Shown piece after piece: positions 1-10,744 of a stretch of 21,931 bases of DNA. The notes under the pieces were generated by a model. That model was not told the DNA's origin. It saw only the letters and a program-made list of their open reading frames with translations, and ran no database searches. This DNA is from Condylostoma magnum (Eukaryota > Ciliophora > Heterotrichea > Heterotrichida > Condylostomatidae): the NCBI GenBank assembly GCA_920105805.1, contig CAKKTI010000292.1, forward strand, positions 6,038 through 27,968. Direction: 5' to 3'. Positions within the stretch are counted from its first letter, which is position 1. The number at the start of each line of letters is the position of its first letter. Position numbers and translations under genes: made by a program.

Positions 1-2102
1 ACTTCAGGTGGAGGAGCTATTACTAATTAAGAGGCCATTTCAGGTTTTTGCTCGTCTTCGTAATCTTTTATTAGTTGTTAAGAATCTCCTAGCAAATTCA
101 AAATTTATACAAAGTTTTAATTATCACAGTTTTGTATCTTTTTATATGCAAAATTACCGTCAAGTACATGACCCTTAATTATTTAGTTTAGTTCCTTTTG
201 CCAAAGCTTAATCAATTTGATTATTATTTGTACAAGTTATTGTATTTTTAATTACTAGATTTGATTGTTTTTCATTTCTTCTATTGAAAATGCTTAGGAA
301 TTTTAGTTATCAATTTTTACTATAACCTAAAAGTTAATTAAAGCTTTTACACAAATATCTACAAATTTATCTAAGTACTGCACCATAGCATCAGAATTGA
401 TAAATCTTTTAGCTAGTATGATAAAAACAATCTCAGAAGCACTGCTAAAATTAAAATCCTCTATAAAAATTTTCCCTTATACATCAATTAGTTAAATAGC
501 ATTTCTTATTTAGAGCTTAGGATGTTATGAAATCATAACAAAAAAGTTAAAATCTTCTACATTATACTCAGGATTAACTAAAACCTTGATTTATTTGGTC
601 AAAGGCTCTAATAAAATCCCAACTGGTATATTAGCCACATTATTAAAGAGAAATATGAAGTTACTTAGAATAAACTCTCTTAATTCGATATCTGTGTAAT
701 TTTCAATTAATGCAAAGGTCAAAGTTTTATAGATAACAGGAGCATAGGGATTCCTTTCTACAGAAAAGACATTAAGCAGCTAAAACATTTTAGCAAGAGT
801 TCCTATTTTTAAGCAGTTAATACTATCTCTTAGAGCTCTTTTAAAAACAGATAAAATTTCCATGGCTAATTCCTCTTATTGCTCTAGTTTATTAGGAAAT
901 AATATTCATAAATCGCAAACAAAATTTAACCCAGCCAATCTTACATCAGCAGGTCTTTGATTACTTGAGTCAGCTTCTCTTATAGAAAAGTTAAATCAGA
1001 ACTCAAGTACTCCACCAGTCACAATTTCTTATTTAGCCAGTCTAATTTAGCATAAGCTCTATAATAATTCATTTATTGTTGTCATATAATGAATCGATTC
1101 TGGTAAAATATTACGCATTTATACTGAAAATAGTTCTAAGAAGTGATATCTTGCAAATTGTACTAAAACTGAGGTAATTTGAGGGACAACATTGTGACTA
1201 TGTCGTTTACATGATATAATACATCCATCTATCCCTCCTCCCTCACTTACAAATCAGTCTCAAGCACCAGGCAGTAGATCTTTTTCTGTAAATTCGGCAC
1301 CTAGTTTAGAAAATACCCTGCAACACCAATGCACTGTATCTAAACTTTTTGCAATAAACCCTGGTCTCAGCGATCCTAGTATTAGCTAAATTGACCCGTT
1401 TTACTCTTCCTTTTCTATTAAATCTACTAATTTTTCTATTTTCATATGAATTTCTTAGTATCAGTTGATTACAGGCTCAGTTTGGCCTCTGAGTCCTTTT
1501 CCTATAACATGTGCTAGATACTTTCCTTAAGAGGTAAGCAGCCCTGCTGCTTGCTTTGGCCTTAGTTTGAAATTCCTGCTTAAGGTTACTATTAAGAACT
1601 CTAAGCAGCTGTCTGTTTCATCTAAATCTTTCTTAGGGTCAACAGATTCAATAAAAAGTGCACCATCTGGAGCCATTTTTGCCTTGTTTTTCCTAGATTC
1701 CTAGATCTACCCAATAGCAGTTTACTCAGCTTCAAAAATCTATTCTAAAACCTCAACAACCATATCCCTATCTCCAGCTACAATTAAAGATTTGGTATCC
1801 GGATGTACATGAATATTCATAGAAGACAGCCCTTTCACTAGCACATTTCAATTATAAAGCTTAGCAGCTGGTTAATTCGCATTTTTTAGAGTATTCATAT
1901 CATTAGCAGGAGTTTTAACTCTTTCAAGTCTATTTTATATCTAATACAGTCGTTTTATCAAATGAACAACAGTAATCCCGTTTTCAATACCTTCTGACAC
2001 TTTCTCCCCTAACAAAAACTTCCCATCCTCCTTTTCCTCCGCCGTAAAATCAGGCACTCCAGCCTAACTCAATCAATTAAACAAATGTTCTGGTATTTCC
2101 AT
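1..2102 (-). CDS. CH-like N-terminus plus helical-repeat protein, probably ciliary or cytoskeletal (partial, C-terminus beyond left edge)
   Basis: An open frame of 700 codons runs from ATG 2102 off the left edge when UAR is read as Gln and UGA as Trp. The first 120 or so residues begin MEIPEHLFNW and resemble a calponin-homology-like fold of the SPEF1/CLAMP kind (LYNWNVLVKGL, then an IVAGDRDMVVEVL helix). The rest is Leu/Ile-rich and helical, like an armadillo/HEAT solenoid. It carries apparently conserved blocks such as LRPKQAAGLLTS, GAWDWF and APVIYKTLTFALIENY. Seven Trp residues are TGA codons by hand count, including both in GAWDWF. It starts 7 nt after the FtsH stop on the same strand and in another frame. 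I do not recognise a named family, and the ciliary role is inference from the CH-like N-terminus. Confidence is high that it is coding and low on function. Confidence 0.8.
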
Positions 2103-2109
2103 TTTCAAA

Positions 2110-3891
2110 TCATCTAACTAAAGCTCCAAACTCTTCAATATACTCTTCAACCTGCTTCTTCGTCAACGTTTCCTACTAGAGCAACTTCTACTGTAAAAAG
2201 TGCATTAAATCTTTATTCTTTGTTAAAAGCCTTTTTGTCCTTTCATACGAGTTATCCAGTAGTTCTTTTACTCCGGAGTCAACTGCATTAATATACAAAC
2301 TTCCATACTCTGCAGTGTCCTTACTAATACTGCACAAATACCCCGTATACTTATTGAACATCCCCGCCCTGATTGCATTATACGCCGTTTGGTAAGCCTT
2401 GTCCATGTCAGATCCGCATCCGGTCGTGACTAAGTCCCTTCCCAGGAAAATCTCCTCAGCCACCCTTCCTCCCATAGCAATGTCCAATTGGCTGTTAATC
2501 TGAGCCTAAGTCTAATTATGCTCCTCCTTCACTGGAAGAAAAGAAGTGGCACCTCCCGAGGGACCTCTGGGTATAATAGTAGTCTTATGAAAATCAGTAG
2601 TTCTGTCAGCTGATAAGTAGATCATCAAAACATGTCCTAGCTCATGATACGCTGTTATCTTTTTCTCCTCTGCTGTGAACACACGGGACTTCAACTGTAC
2701 TCCTAGCTAAATCCTATCCTATGCCTGGTCAAAATCATAAGCATTCGCACTGTCTCGGCCCTCACGTATAGCATTCAATATTGCAAGATTCACCAAATTC
2801 TTTATATCTGCACCCGTCATACCTGTACATCCTCTAGCAATAATGGAAGAGTCTACAGACTCGTCATATTTTATATTCTTCAAGTACAGCTCCAGTATAT
2901 CTATACGTCCTTGGAGATCTGGAAGGTGTAGTTGTATTTTCTTATCTATTCTACCTGGGCGGGTAAGGGCGTGGTCTAGGGACTGGGAGAAGTTAGTGGC
3001 TGCAATTAGCATTATATTATCATTACTGTTAAAGCCGTCAAGTTCCACTAGCAGTTGGTTTAAGGATTGTCTATTGTAAGTAAAATCACTGCTTTTGCGA
3101 CTACCGCCGATCGCGTCAATTTCATCAATAAAAATTATAGCAGGTGAATGCTTCTTTGCCTCAGTAAATAAATCCCTGATTCTTTTAGCTCCTAATCCTA
3201 CAAAAATTTCATCGAAATCTGATCCGGAACTGTAGAAAAAGTTAATACCAGCTTCTCCTGCTATGGCTTTGGCCAGAAGTGTTTTGCCTGTACCTGGAGG
3301 ACCTGTGAGGAGGATTCCTTTGGGCATGTTTGCTCCTAGTCTTACGTATTGGTCAAAGTTTTTTAGGTAGTCAACAATCTCCTCTAATTCTTCCTTGCAC
3401 TCGTTTATTCCTTTTATGTCGTCGAATTTGACGGTACTTTGCTCTGCCATTACTATGTGCTTCTAGCTATCTAACATTGGTATTTATCTGCTCTGACTGT
3501 TAATTCCCATATAAATAAGGCCTCCTCCCAGTAACAGAATAGAAAGCTTTAATGCTAAATTAGTCGACCATATGAATTTTTCAGTTTGTCCTGGTGGGTC
3601 TTAGACTAATTGCATATAAAGCGGATTTTCTGGGGTTATTTATTATGTAGAATGTTCCTATTTCTCTGAATTGTGTTAGCTAATCAGGTTGTTACGCATT
3701 ATAGCATATAGATACTGCTGCTTGCACTTATATTATTCTGTCTCATCTTGAGCTGATACTTACGAGTAATCTCTAATGACTTAATCAAATTTAAGCTATC
3801 TATTTAAATTCTGAGTAATATTTACCCTGAGGTGTACATGATCAACGGAAAATTTGCGCATGAGGACTTTTCTTAAACCAAAATTTAGCAT
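2110..3891 (-). CDS. YME1L: FtsH/YME1-type (i-AAA) ATP-dependent zinc metalloprotease, probably mitochondrial
   Basis: This frame encodes 593 aa from ATG 3891 to TGA 2112-2110. The N-terminus (MLNFGLRKVLMRKFS) is basic and amphipathic, like a mitochondrial presequence. One membrane segment lies at about residues 111-130. The AAA+ module has Walker A GPPGTGKT (197-204), pore loop FVG (230-232), Walker B IDE (255-257) and arginine finger RPGR (311-314). The M41 protease domain has the zinc site HELGH (416-420) and a third ligand Asp at about 495 in GCGSD. The C-terminal helix contains QETLTKKQ, encoded partly by two adjacent TAG codons, so those are Gln here. A single membrane pass followed by AAA and M41 is the i-AAA (YME1) topology, which degrades inner-membrane and intermembrane-space proteins. 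All catalytic residues are present, so it should be active. The bacterial-type alternative is unlikely given the code. Confidence 0.9.
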
Positions 3892-4098
3892 TTTATTTGA
3901 AAGTATAAATTTAATATTATATTAACTAATAAGGTCTATTAAATCTATGTAGAAATTTGGGCTTGCATACACCCCTATAACTATCCCTCAGACAAGAATA
4001 CAGCCAGGCTTTAAAATATCTTTATATATACTATAATATCAATTTTTTAGCCATATTTAATTGATTTAAATGATCGAACACGTCACTTATAATTTAAA
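3892..4098. promoter_or_regulatory. Divergent spacer between FtsH/YME1 and INO1
   Basis: These 207 bp separate the two ATGs and are AT-rich, with a TATA-like run around 4021-4040 and no credible coding frame. By position it must hold the promoters of both genes, but I cannot assign any factor-binding site. It is one of only three spacers in the window longer than 150 bp apart from the 449-bp one, so it is a reasonable place to look for a conserved start-site motif. Confidence 0.4.
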
Positions 4099-5628
4099 AT
4101 GTCAAATCTTCCAATTTTCACAGTAGAATCTCCTCTAGTAGACTACACTGACACAGAAATAAACGCTCGCTACAACTACGAAACAGTTTTAGTATAAAAC
4201 GGCAGAATTGCCCCGCATCACCACATGCTTAATTTTAAAGTACAACGTTAAATCCCCAAAACAGGTTTATTACTAGTAGGCTTAGGAGGTAATAATGGCT
4301 CTACAGTGCTTGCAGGAGTATTGGCAAACAAACAGCATCTTGAATGGCATACAATATAAGGAGTGTAGAAGTCTAATTACTTTGGATCAATGCTAAGATC
4401 TTCTACCATCAATGTAGGGTGCTATGAAACAGGGCAGCCCGCTTGCATTCCATTTGGTTCCTTATTGCCTATACTGGACCCAAATGACTTATAAATACAC
4501 GGCTGGGATATATCTAGCATGAACTTAGCCGATGCTATGGATAGAGCCTAGGTACTTGAGTATGATTTAAAACGTCAGCTTTATGATTAAATGAGGGAAA
4601 TTGTGCCTTGGCCTTCTATTTACAAAGCTGATTTTATAGCGTCTAATTAGTCTGATAGAGCTGATAATGTGCTACAAGGAAGTGACTTACAGCTTATTGA
4701 GTGTATAAGGGAAAATATAAGAGACTTTAAAAGTTCTAAAGGTCTTGATAATGTAATAGTCCTCTGGACAGCAAATACTGAGAAGTTTTCTAATCTCATT
4801 GAAGGTGTCAACGATACTGCTGATAATCTAGAGAAGGCTGTTATGGAAAATTCTACTGAAATATCACCTTCCACTATGTTTGCCATGGCTAGTATATATG
4901 AAAACTGTACATATATAAACGGGTCACCTTAAAACACCTTTGTGCCAGGTTTGATTGAGTTAGCTTAAAAGCACAGCGTTTTAATTGCTGGAGATGATTT
5001 CAAAAGCGGTTAAACTAAAATTAAGTCTGTATTAGCTGATTTCTTGATAAATTCAGGGTTAAAGCTTAAATCTGTTGTAAGTTACAATCATCTGGGAAAT
5101 AATGATGGTAAGAATTTATCTGCTCCGGAGACTTTTAGATCCAAGGAAATCTCTAAAAGCGGTGTAATCAATGACATGGTAAGAGGAAACAACATTTTGT
5201 ATGAAAAGGGAGAAGAGCCTGATCACTGTGTAGTAATTAAATACGTTCCCTACGTTGGAGACAGTAAACGTGCTTTAGATGAGTACTGCAGTGAGATATT
5301 TATGGGAGGCACAAATACAATAGTTATTCACAATACATGTGAAGATTCTTTACTAGCAGCTCCAATAATTCTTGATCTAGTCATTCTAGCGGAGCTGTGT
5401 GAAAGAATTTAAGTGAAAAGGGAAGAAGACTCCGATTATGAGTTTTTCCACCCAGTTCTAAGCATCCTTAGCTTCCTACTCAAAGCCCCTCAAGTACCAC
5501 AAGGCGGCCATGTAGTAAATGCCTTGTTTGCCCAACGACAATGCATAGCAAATCTTTTCAGAGCCTGTGTGGGCCTTCCACCTGAGAACTTCATGCTACT
5601 AGAACAGAAGATTACCAGTTTAATGTGA
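4099..5628 (+). CDS. INO1: Inositol-3-phosphate synthase (myo-inositol-1-phosphate synthase)
   Basis: The frame encodes 509 aa, the usual length for this family. The enzyme converts glucose 6-phosphate to inositol 3-phosphate using NAD, the first step of inositol and phosphoinositide synthesis, in the cytosol. Visible hallmarks are the NAD-binding loop GLGGNNGST (61-69), the block GDDFKSGQTK, the block [14 protein letters not shown], and [19 protein letters not shown] near the end. UAA and UAG fall at Gln-like positions throughout, and the four or so Trp codons seen are all TGG. The frame closes at TGA 5626-5628, followed at once by TAA. Only 12 nt separate it from the downstream kinase ATG, which is in the same frame. 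A Trp reading of that TGA followed by TAA termination would add one residue. Confidence 0.95.
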
Positions 5629-5640
5629 TAAGTTAAAAAA

Positions 5641-7206
5641 ATGGGCTGTAAGGTTTGCAGTGGTGTATAAACTGACTCTTCATAAAAAAATAAGAGTCTT
5701 TAATAGGCCTCTACTATGCGTAGATTAACACTGACTTCAAGAAGAGCAAGTTATACTTAAAACTCCAAGCGTAGCAGTTTTATAGGATCTAATATAAGCT
5801 TTAAAGCTAGCAATTTTATTAAGATCCATCATGATCCTATAAGAAACTAGTATACTTTCGTAGATTCATTAGGAAAAGGGAGTTTTGGGATAGTGCGTAA
5901 GGCAGTGCATAAAGTGACTAATAACATACGAGCTATTAAGACTATAAAGAAGACGGATTGAAGTGATCAATATGATACCAGATTTAGGTTCATGATGGAA
6001 ATGGAGGTCCTTAAGAAGGCAGATCATCCTAATATAGTACGACTTTACGAGTGTTATGAGGAAAAAAACTGCCTGCATTTAGTAACTGAATATATGGCTG
6101 GTGGAGAACTATTCAAAACGATTATAAAATCTGGTGCTGTTAGTGAAGCCACTGCTGCTCATATTATGAGGCAAATTTTAAGCGCTGTGACTTATTGCCA
6201 CTCACTTAATATTGTACATAGAGATCTAAAACCAGAAAATATACTACTAGCGTCGAGTGATCCTAGTTCTGTACTGAAAATAATTGACTTTGGAACTGCT
6301 ACTTTAGTATGAGGCGTTGAAAGCTAGTCTAAGGCCTTTGGAACACCTTATTATGTGGCACCGGAAATAATTTAAGGGTAGTATGGACTAAAGTCAGATA
6401 TATGGAGCTGTGGAGTCATCTTTTATATTCTACTGTTGGGAAGGCCGCCTTTCCATGGTAAAACTAAAAGGGAAATACTCAGAAATGTTACAAAGGGAGA
6501 GTTTACCTTTAAGTTTACTGGAAGTAACAAAATATCTAAGGATGTGCAATAATTGATAAGTTGAATGCTTACTTTAGATGTAGAATAAAGGCCATCTGGA
6601 GAGTAATGCATGCAGCATCCTTGGTTTTATAAGTTTCCTACTTTAAGCATATCTTCGCCTGATATACTACAGGTTATGAGGAATTTAAGAAAATTCACTG
6701 TATAGTAAAAGTTGTAATAAGCTGTATTTTCACTGATTTCCAATCAAATTATAAACTAAAAAAGTTATTAAGGATTAGATCATGCTTTTAGGGGAATGGA
6801 TATAGATAAGGATGGAAAGCTATCTGAAGAGGATCTTTTATACCACTTTTTAACTATTTTACCGGAGGAAGAGGCAAAAGATGAAGTGGCTAAAATTATG
6901 GATGAAGTTGATGCTGATTTAAGTGGATTTATTGATTATTCTGAGTTTTTGATGGCTGCTATAAGGAAAGAAGCTCTTATGGATCATAAATATATTCAAA
7001 CTGCCTTTTAGATGCTTGATTAAGATAAAGATGGAGTTTTAACAGAAACTGAGCTAAAAAAGGTACTAGGAGATTAGGATATTGATAATGATGATCCTGA
7101 GATTTGACAAGAGCTAATGGAGGAAATCAGTAATAATGGATATATTAGCTATGAAGATTTTAAACAAATGATGACCTAAAATGGAACTTTAAGCAGAGAT
7201 GATTAG
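5641..7206 (+). CDS. Calcium-dependent protein kinase (CDPK), acylated N-terminus
   Basis: This is a 521-residue CDPK, a Ser/Thr kinase switched on when Ca2+ binds its C-terminal EF-hands. It begins MGCKVCSG, where Gly2 is a myristoylation candidate and Cys3/Cys6 are palmitoylation candidates, predicting membrane association. The kinase domain has GKGSFG (78-83), the ATP-binding Lys in AIK (98-100), HRDLKPEN (Asp195), DFG (216-218) and APE (240-242). EF loops lie at 387-398, 424-435 and 460-471. The fourth hand (about 490-507) is shortened and lacks the first Asp, so it probably does not bind calcium. TGA encodes Trp at 107, 224, 308 and 489; the last is the Trp commonly found before EF-hand 4 in CDPKs. 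I end it at TAG 7204-7206, since beyond this the frame turns hydrophobic and unlike the family. The next in-frame TGA is near 7340. Confidence 0.9.
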
Positions 7207-7267
7207 AAATTATTAATATGTTATTATTTTCATGTATTCTTAAATACTGACCATATGTTTTATTAAG

Positions 7268-8659
7268 TTAAACAGATTTAAAGATGTTAATTAAATATGA
7301 TTACTTAAATGATGACTATAGATTGTTGTGTGGAAATTTGATCAATATTTCTGTTAATTCTGGTATAAAAATTGATTAAAGATTGGTAAAGAACTTAAAA
7401 ACGGGTATTTCTTATTTCTCTTTTAACTAAAAATAATAATCTTTTATACAATTCAAGTAGTATTATTCATATAAACTTTAGCGAGCCATAATTTGTATAA
7501 TTTATTTATGTTTTTTTACTTTTTAGGAAGCTTAGCTCCTAAGTCATCTTTTTACAATTTTGCTCAAAACTGTAAACTTTGCTTATTTTCTATTTAGATA
7601 TTCTTTAATACTTCTTTATATAAAGATAATCTGCTTAAATTTTACTTTTAAATATAAAGTGTAAAACAGCTTTTTACCCTTTTGTAAGTAGTAATATTTA
7701 TCAAAGCTAAAACCAACTATTTCAGAATACTTTTTATTGATTTGTATTTTCCACCTTTATAAAGGTACTTTTAACCTTTTAAGTTTAACTTTAGCAATAG
7801 CCAGATTCCTTTTATTTATATAGTGTTTAATTTTCCCTATAAAATGTATTGAATTTAATAAGAAATTTCATCGTTTTTTTACAATCCTTTTCATTAACTT
7901 TTGCTATTTTATCTTTAACATTGTTAAACTAGCCATAGCAAACATCGTAGATAGAATAGATCATTATTTAAAGATCTGTCTATACTATTATATCTATTGC
8001 CTCTGCTAAAATTTGATATTTTTACTATGGAGTTTATCTAGTTTTATCTATATATTATTTTTATATATTTCTTTGCTTTTATTAAGCACAGATTACATCC
8101 TATATTTTCTTTGCTGACTTGTAGCATGCCTTTATTTATTATCCACTTACTCAATGTTTCTTTATACAAAATCAAGTTAATCAAAGGTTCTATAAAATCC
8201 TATAAAGTTGTTAGTATGATGTGACTTCTAATCTATGTATTTATATCCCTCCTTTGGAGTAGAAGAGAATGTAAAAAACTAACCTTTATAAGTTTTGTTT
8301 AAATTATATTTTCCAGGGCCTAAGTTTTCATCTGTTTTAGCTCTTAATTTAAATCTTAAACTTTCTTTAGAGATACTTGTTCTTTTCTCTTAATATTTCA
8401 TGTATTTTTATCTAATATCATTATAAGCTTCAAATTCCTTTTTGTTAAAACAGTTTTTAATAGGGTTGCAAGAACCTTTTCTATTACTACTTTTTTTTAG
8501 TTTTCTATGATCAAAACTATTCCCTTTATTTTCAACCTTTTGGCATTATTACTCAAAAACACTTCAAATTCGTTTATGTTTTATTCTTTAGTCTAAACTT
8601 AAACTGGCCTTATATCTATTGTTCTTACTTATACTACAGATTCTATCTCGAATAAGCAT
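7268..8659 (-). CDS. Basic Gln/Lys-rich protein with a GPG (SHIPPO/STOP-like) motif, possibly axonemal
   Basis: The frame is open from ATG 8659 for at least 463 codons under the reassigned code, and one strand of the region is strongly purine-rich as in the other genes here. The only recognisable motif is NLGPGKYNL at about 112-120, followed by an aromatic FFTFSSTP stretch. This is the Pro-Gly-Pro pattern of the SHIPPO/ODF3 and STOP-repeat proteins found in axonemes. The remainder is very basic, with helix-forming Lys/Gln/Ile segments. Four TGA codons read as Trp. It is convergent with the CDPK. The 3' end is uncertain: I chose TAA 7270-7268, but other UAR triplets a few codons either side, or continuation towards 7210, are possible. 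The axonemal role is inference from one motif. Confidence 0.6.
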
Positions 8660-8792
8660 TTTTTATTATGAGGTATAGTTAATCAAGCAATAGATAGAAA
8701 TTGACAAAGATAACAAAATCTATTAATAAATCTCCTGCATATCTTTTATATTTAGCTTAATACAATTCCAAAAATTAATAAAAATTACCGAT
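8660..8792. promoter_or_regulatory. Divergent spacer between the GPG protein and the zinc-finger gene
   Basis: These 133 AT-rich bases separate the two start codons, with no coding frame that I trust. They presumably carry both promoters. No specific motif could be assigned. Confidence 0.3.
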
Positions 8793-9446
8793 ATGAGCCG
8801 AACTAATGCAATAAGATCAAAATCCTAAAATCCAACCCGTAGAGCTGTGGGAAGAACAGTAGGAACAGGCCCAACTAACAAATGACGGTGCTTAGGATGT
8901 AGTTTCCTAAATGAAAACGATACTTGTTAAATGTGTGGATAACCAAAACCTTAAAATCCTTTAAATCGTCCTCCAAGAATAATTAATTAAAAACCATCAT
9001 AAAAGGTTTAACCAAGAAAAAGATAAGAGGAGAAAAAGGGAGTAGATGTACACTATGATCCAAGAGATGATAGCATGAATGTTCCTATAGCAGGCATTAA
9101 AAAGCATTATTATGATCCAAAAATGCCGAAGTAATCTAATCATGGAAGATAGGTAAAGCAGGGAAAAGAAGGTAAGAAACCTCCTAATATGGATCCTAAA
9201 ACTATTGGAGGAGGGCCTTAAGGAAATATTCATACATTTTCTAGTATTAGGGGTAATGTACCTGATGATGCCCCTAAAGTAAATAGGAAAGAGCTACCAA
9301 AATCTAAGAAAGTTGATCCTTTTCAATGTGATAGGTTAAAAGTTGCTGGGAATGACTATAGAGATTTAATGGGGATGTTGTAACAAGCAAGTGAGGATCA
9401 AGATGTATTACCTTGCATGAGGAAGAAAAAGGGATCTAAGAAGTAA
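8793..9446 (+). CDS. RanBP2-type zinc-finger protein with a basic disordered tail
   Basis: A 217-residue protein with a single RanBP2/NZF-like finger near the N-terminus: W31-R-C33-x2-C36-x3-N40-x4-C45-x2-C48. The spacing between the middle cysteines is 8, shorter than the common 10. Fingers of this class bind single-stranded RNA or ubiquitin, and the sequence does not tell me which. Trp31, invariant in the class, is written TGA (8883-8885), which is among the best evidence in the window that UGA means Trp. The tail is rich in Lys, Pro and Gly with no other domain, and ends RKKKGSKK. I place the stop at the TAA TAA pair (9444-9449). If UAA were always Gln, the frame would continue antisense through the next gene, which is implausible. 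Confidence 0.8.
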
Positions 9447-9600
9447 TAAAATTGCTATAATATTATGTTTATATCGTTAGTTACTCAATCATATACTTCA
9501 TTTTCTTATAAGTACGAAGAAATAAGGATTCTATAATTTAAACGACAAGTATTAAAAGGAAACTATAGATCAATGCAAAAATTTAATTATTATTTATAGT
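9447..9600. other. Convergent spacer between the zinc-finger gene and the small Ser-rich gene
   Basis: About 154 bp of AT-rich sequence between two 3' ends. It is the longest convergent spacer in the window. I see no gene, stem-loop or repeat in it. Part of it could belong to either gene if a later stop is used. Confidence 0.4.
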
Positions 9601-9924
9601 TCAAAGGCTACGGAGTATTTCTCGTCGCAGAAATTCCTTAGTAACCTAAGTCCTGTAGTGCCTTTATATCTCCATTAAATCTTCTTCCAATTTAGTATTA
9701 AATGCCTCATGGCATACAAGGAATTCTTCAGAATTTCCCCCAATACTACTCATTTTTTCATCTTGCAACGTTAAAATGGAAAAATTTGGACTGGGCTGGG
9801 TAGAACTGCTGCTTTCAAGGTCTGAGTCTTGATAAACAGCTTTCTTACTTTGTTTTCGAAATTTAACAGAATTTATAAGTCGTTTTGACGCCCGGGGTCT
9901 TTCGAAGGTACTGCGGTCTTTCAT
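9601..9924 (-). CDS. Small Ser-rich hypothetical protein
   Basis: A 107-residue frame starts at ATG 9924 and closes at TGA 9603-9601. An alternative end is the TAG about 14 codons earlier. The N-terminal half is basic (KDRSTFERPRASKRL), followed by an acidic/Ser patch (DSDLESSSST) and a helical acidic/basic C-terminus (KEFLRREILRSL). No domain is recognised. Composition looks like real protein, and it is the only frame here that does. The start is uncertain: the frame stays open upstream towards about 10060, and another frame on the same strand (10063 down to 9863) opens with its own ATG and overlaps the first residues. A short intron or a different start is therefore possible. Confidence 0.5.
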
Positions 9925-10373
9925 AGTTTTCTTTTATTAGATAGGATTTTGAGCCAATAATTTTTCCCGGGAAAAAATGGAGGAGAATTAGAGGCAAATA
10001 AGTCCTAAGATTAAATCCTGTATAAGTTCTTAAATATTTCTTAGTTATTGTATCTTGGTTCAATTAGCTCATATTTATAAGATTGGTATTGAATTGGTAG
10101 GTTCTTAGGTAAAACTGTAGGGTAATTAATTTTGATTAGTAGTTTATTTTAATTGATGCTTTGTATTTATATGCTACCAATTATACAGCTATTAAACGGA
10201 CACTTAATTACAAAAGCTTATAATCTTTGCATTTATTGTCTCTAAAATGCAAAATTCTTTCAAATATACAAAAACTACTAAATCGGTATTCTTTACTAAC
10301 TATCTAAACATACAATTTGAGTATAACTAAGTAATAATTACTTACAAAATATTAACACAAAATTATAACTAAA
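9925..10373. promoter_or_regulatory. Largest spacer in the window (449 bp), divergent
   Basis: It lies between the starts of the small Ser-rich gene (-) and the UBA gene (+). The left third (to about 10063) remains open on the minus strand and could be an N-terminal extension of the small gene. The right two thirds are AT-rich, with no frame or tRNA-like structure that I can see. It should hold the promoters of both neighbours. Confidence 0.35.
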
Positions 10374-10742
10374 ATGGATGCAGACCGTCTCGCAGAATAA
10401 TTAATGGAAAGTTTAAATACCTAGAATGTAAATTTAGCAGCTAGAATACTATAAGAAATGAAATCTAAGAATATCTAAGTATAATTCTAACTGTAATAAA
10501 GAGTCAATCCAGGTAATTAAAATAATTAACCTTTTGAGTACTAAAGAGCCTAAAACTTCCAACCTCCTTAAAATAACTAAATAAATTTGCCAGAACCCAA
10601 CACACAATACTAAGAGAACATAAATAAGTTGATGGACATGGGTATAAGTCCTTAAAAGGCAGAATAAGCTCTTAAAGAGTATAATGATTTTGAAGATGCA
10701 TTGAACTTTGCACTATACAATTAGCTATTAAAAATTTATTAA
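10374..10742 (+). CDS. Small UBA-domain protein
   Basis: A 122-residue protein, about a quarter of it Gln/Asn with most Gln encoded by UAR. The C-terminal 40 residues form a ubiquitin-associated domain: INKLMDMGISPQKAEQALKE, then DFEDALNFAL. The MGI turn stands in for the usual MGF/MGY ubiquitin-binding loop at 89-91. The N-terminus (DADRLAEQLMESL) is a short helix, and the middle is disordered. This predicts binding to ubiquitin chains, but no second domain shows a pathway. The stop is TAA 10740-10742, with a second TAA two codons later as back-up. The convergent TPR/IQ gene ends 2 bp away. If UAA were only Gln, the frame would run into that gene as a hydrophobic tail unlike the rest. Confidence 0.8.
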
Positions 10743-10744
10743 AA

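Noticed and set aside
9863-10063. 66-codon minus-strand frame beginning MNQDTITKK
   Set aside because: Overlaps the better-looking small Ser-rich gene in another frame, and its extension lacks protein-like composition; may be a first exon, so kept only as an alternative.
3892-10373. tRNA or small RNA genes in the longer spacers
   Set aside because: No cloverleaf, B-box-like sequence or clear stem-loop could be seen in 3892-4098, 8660-8792, 9447-9600 or 9925-10373.
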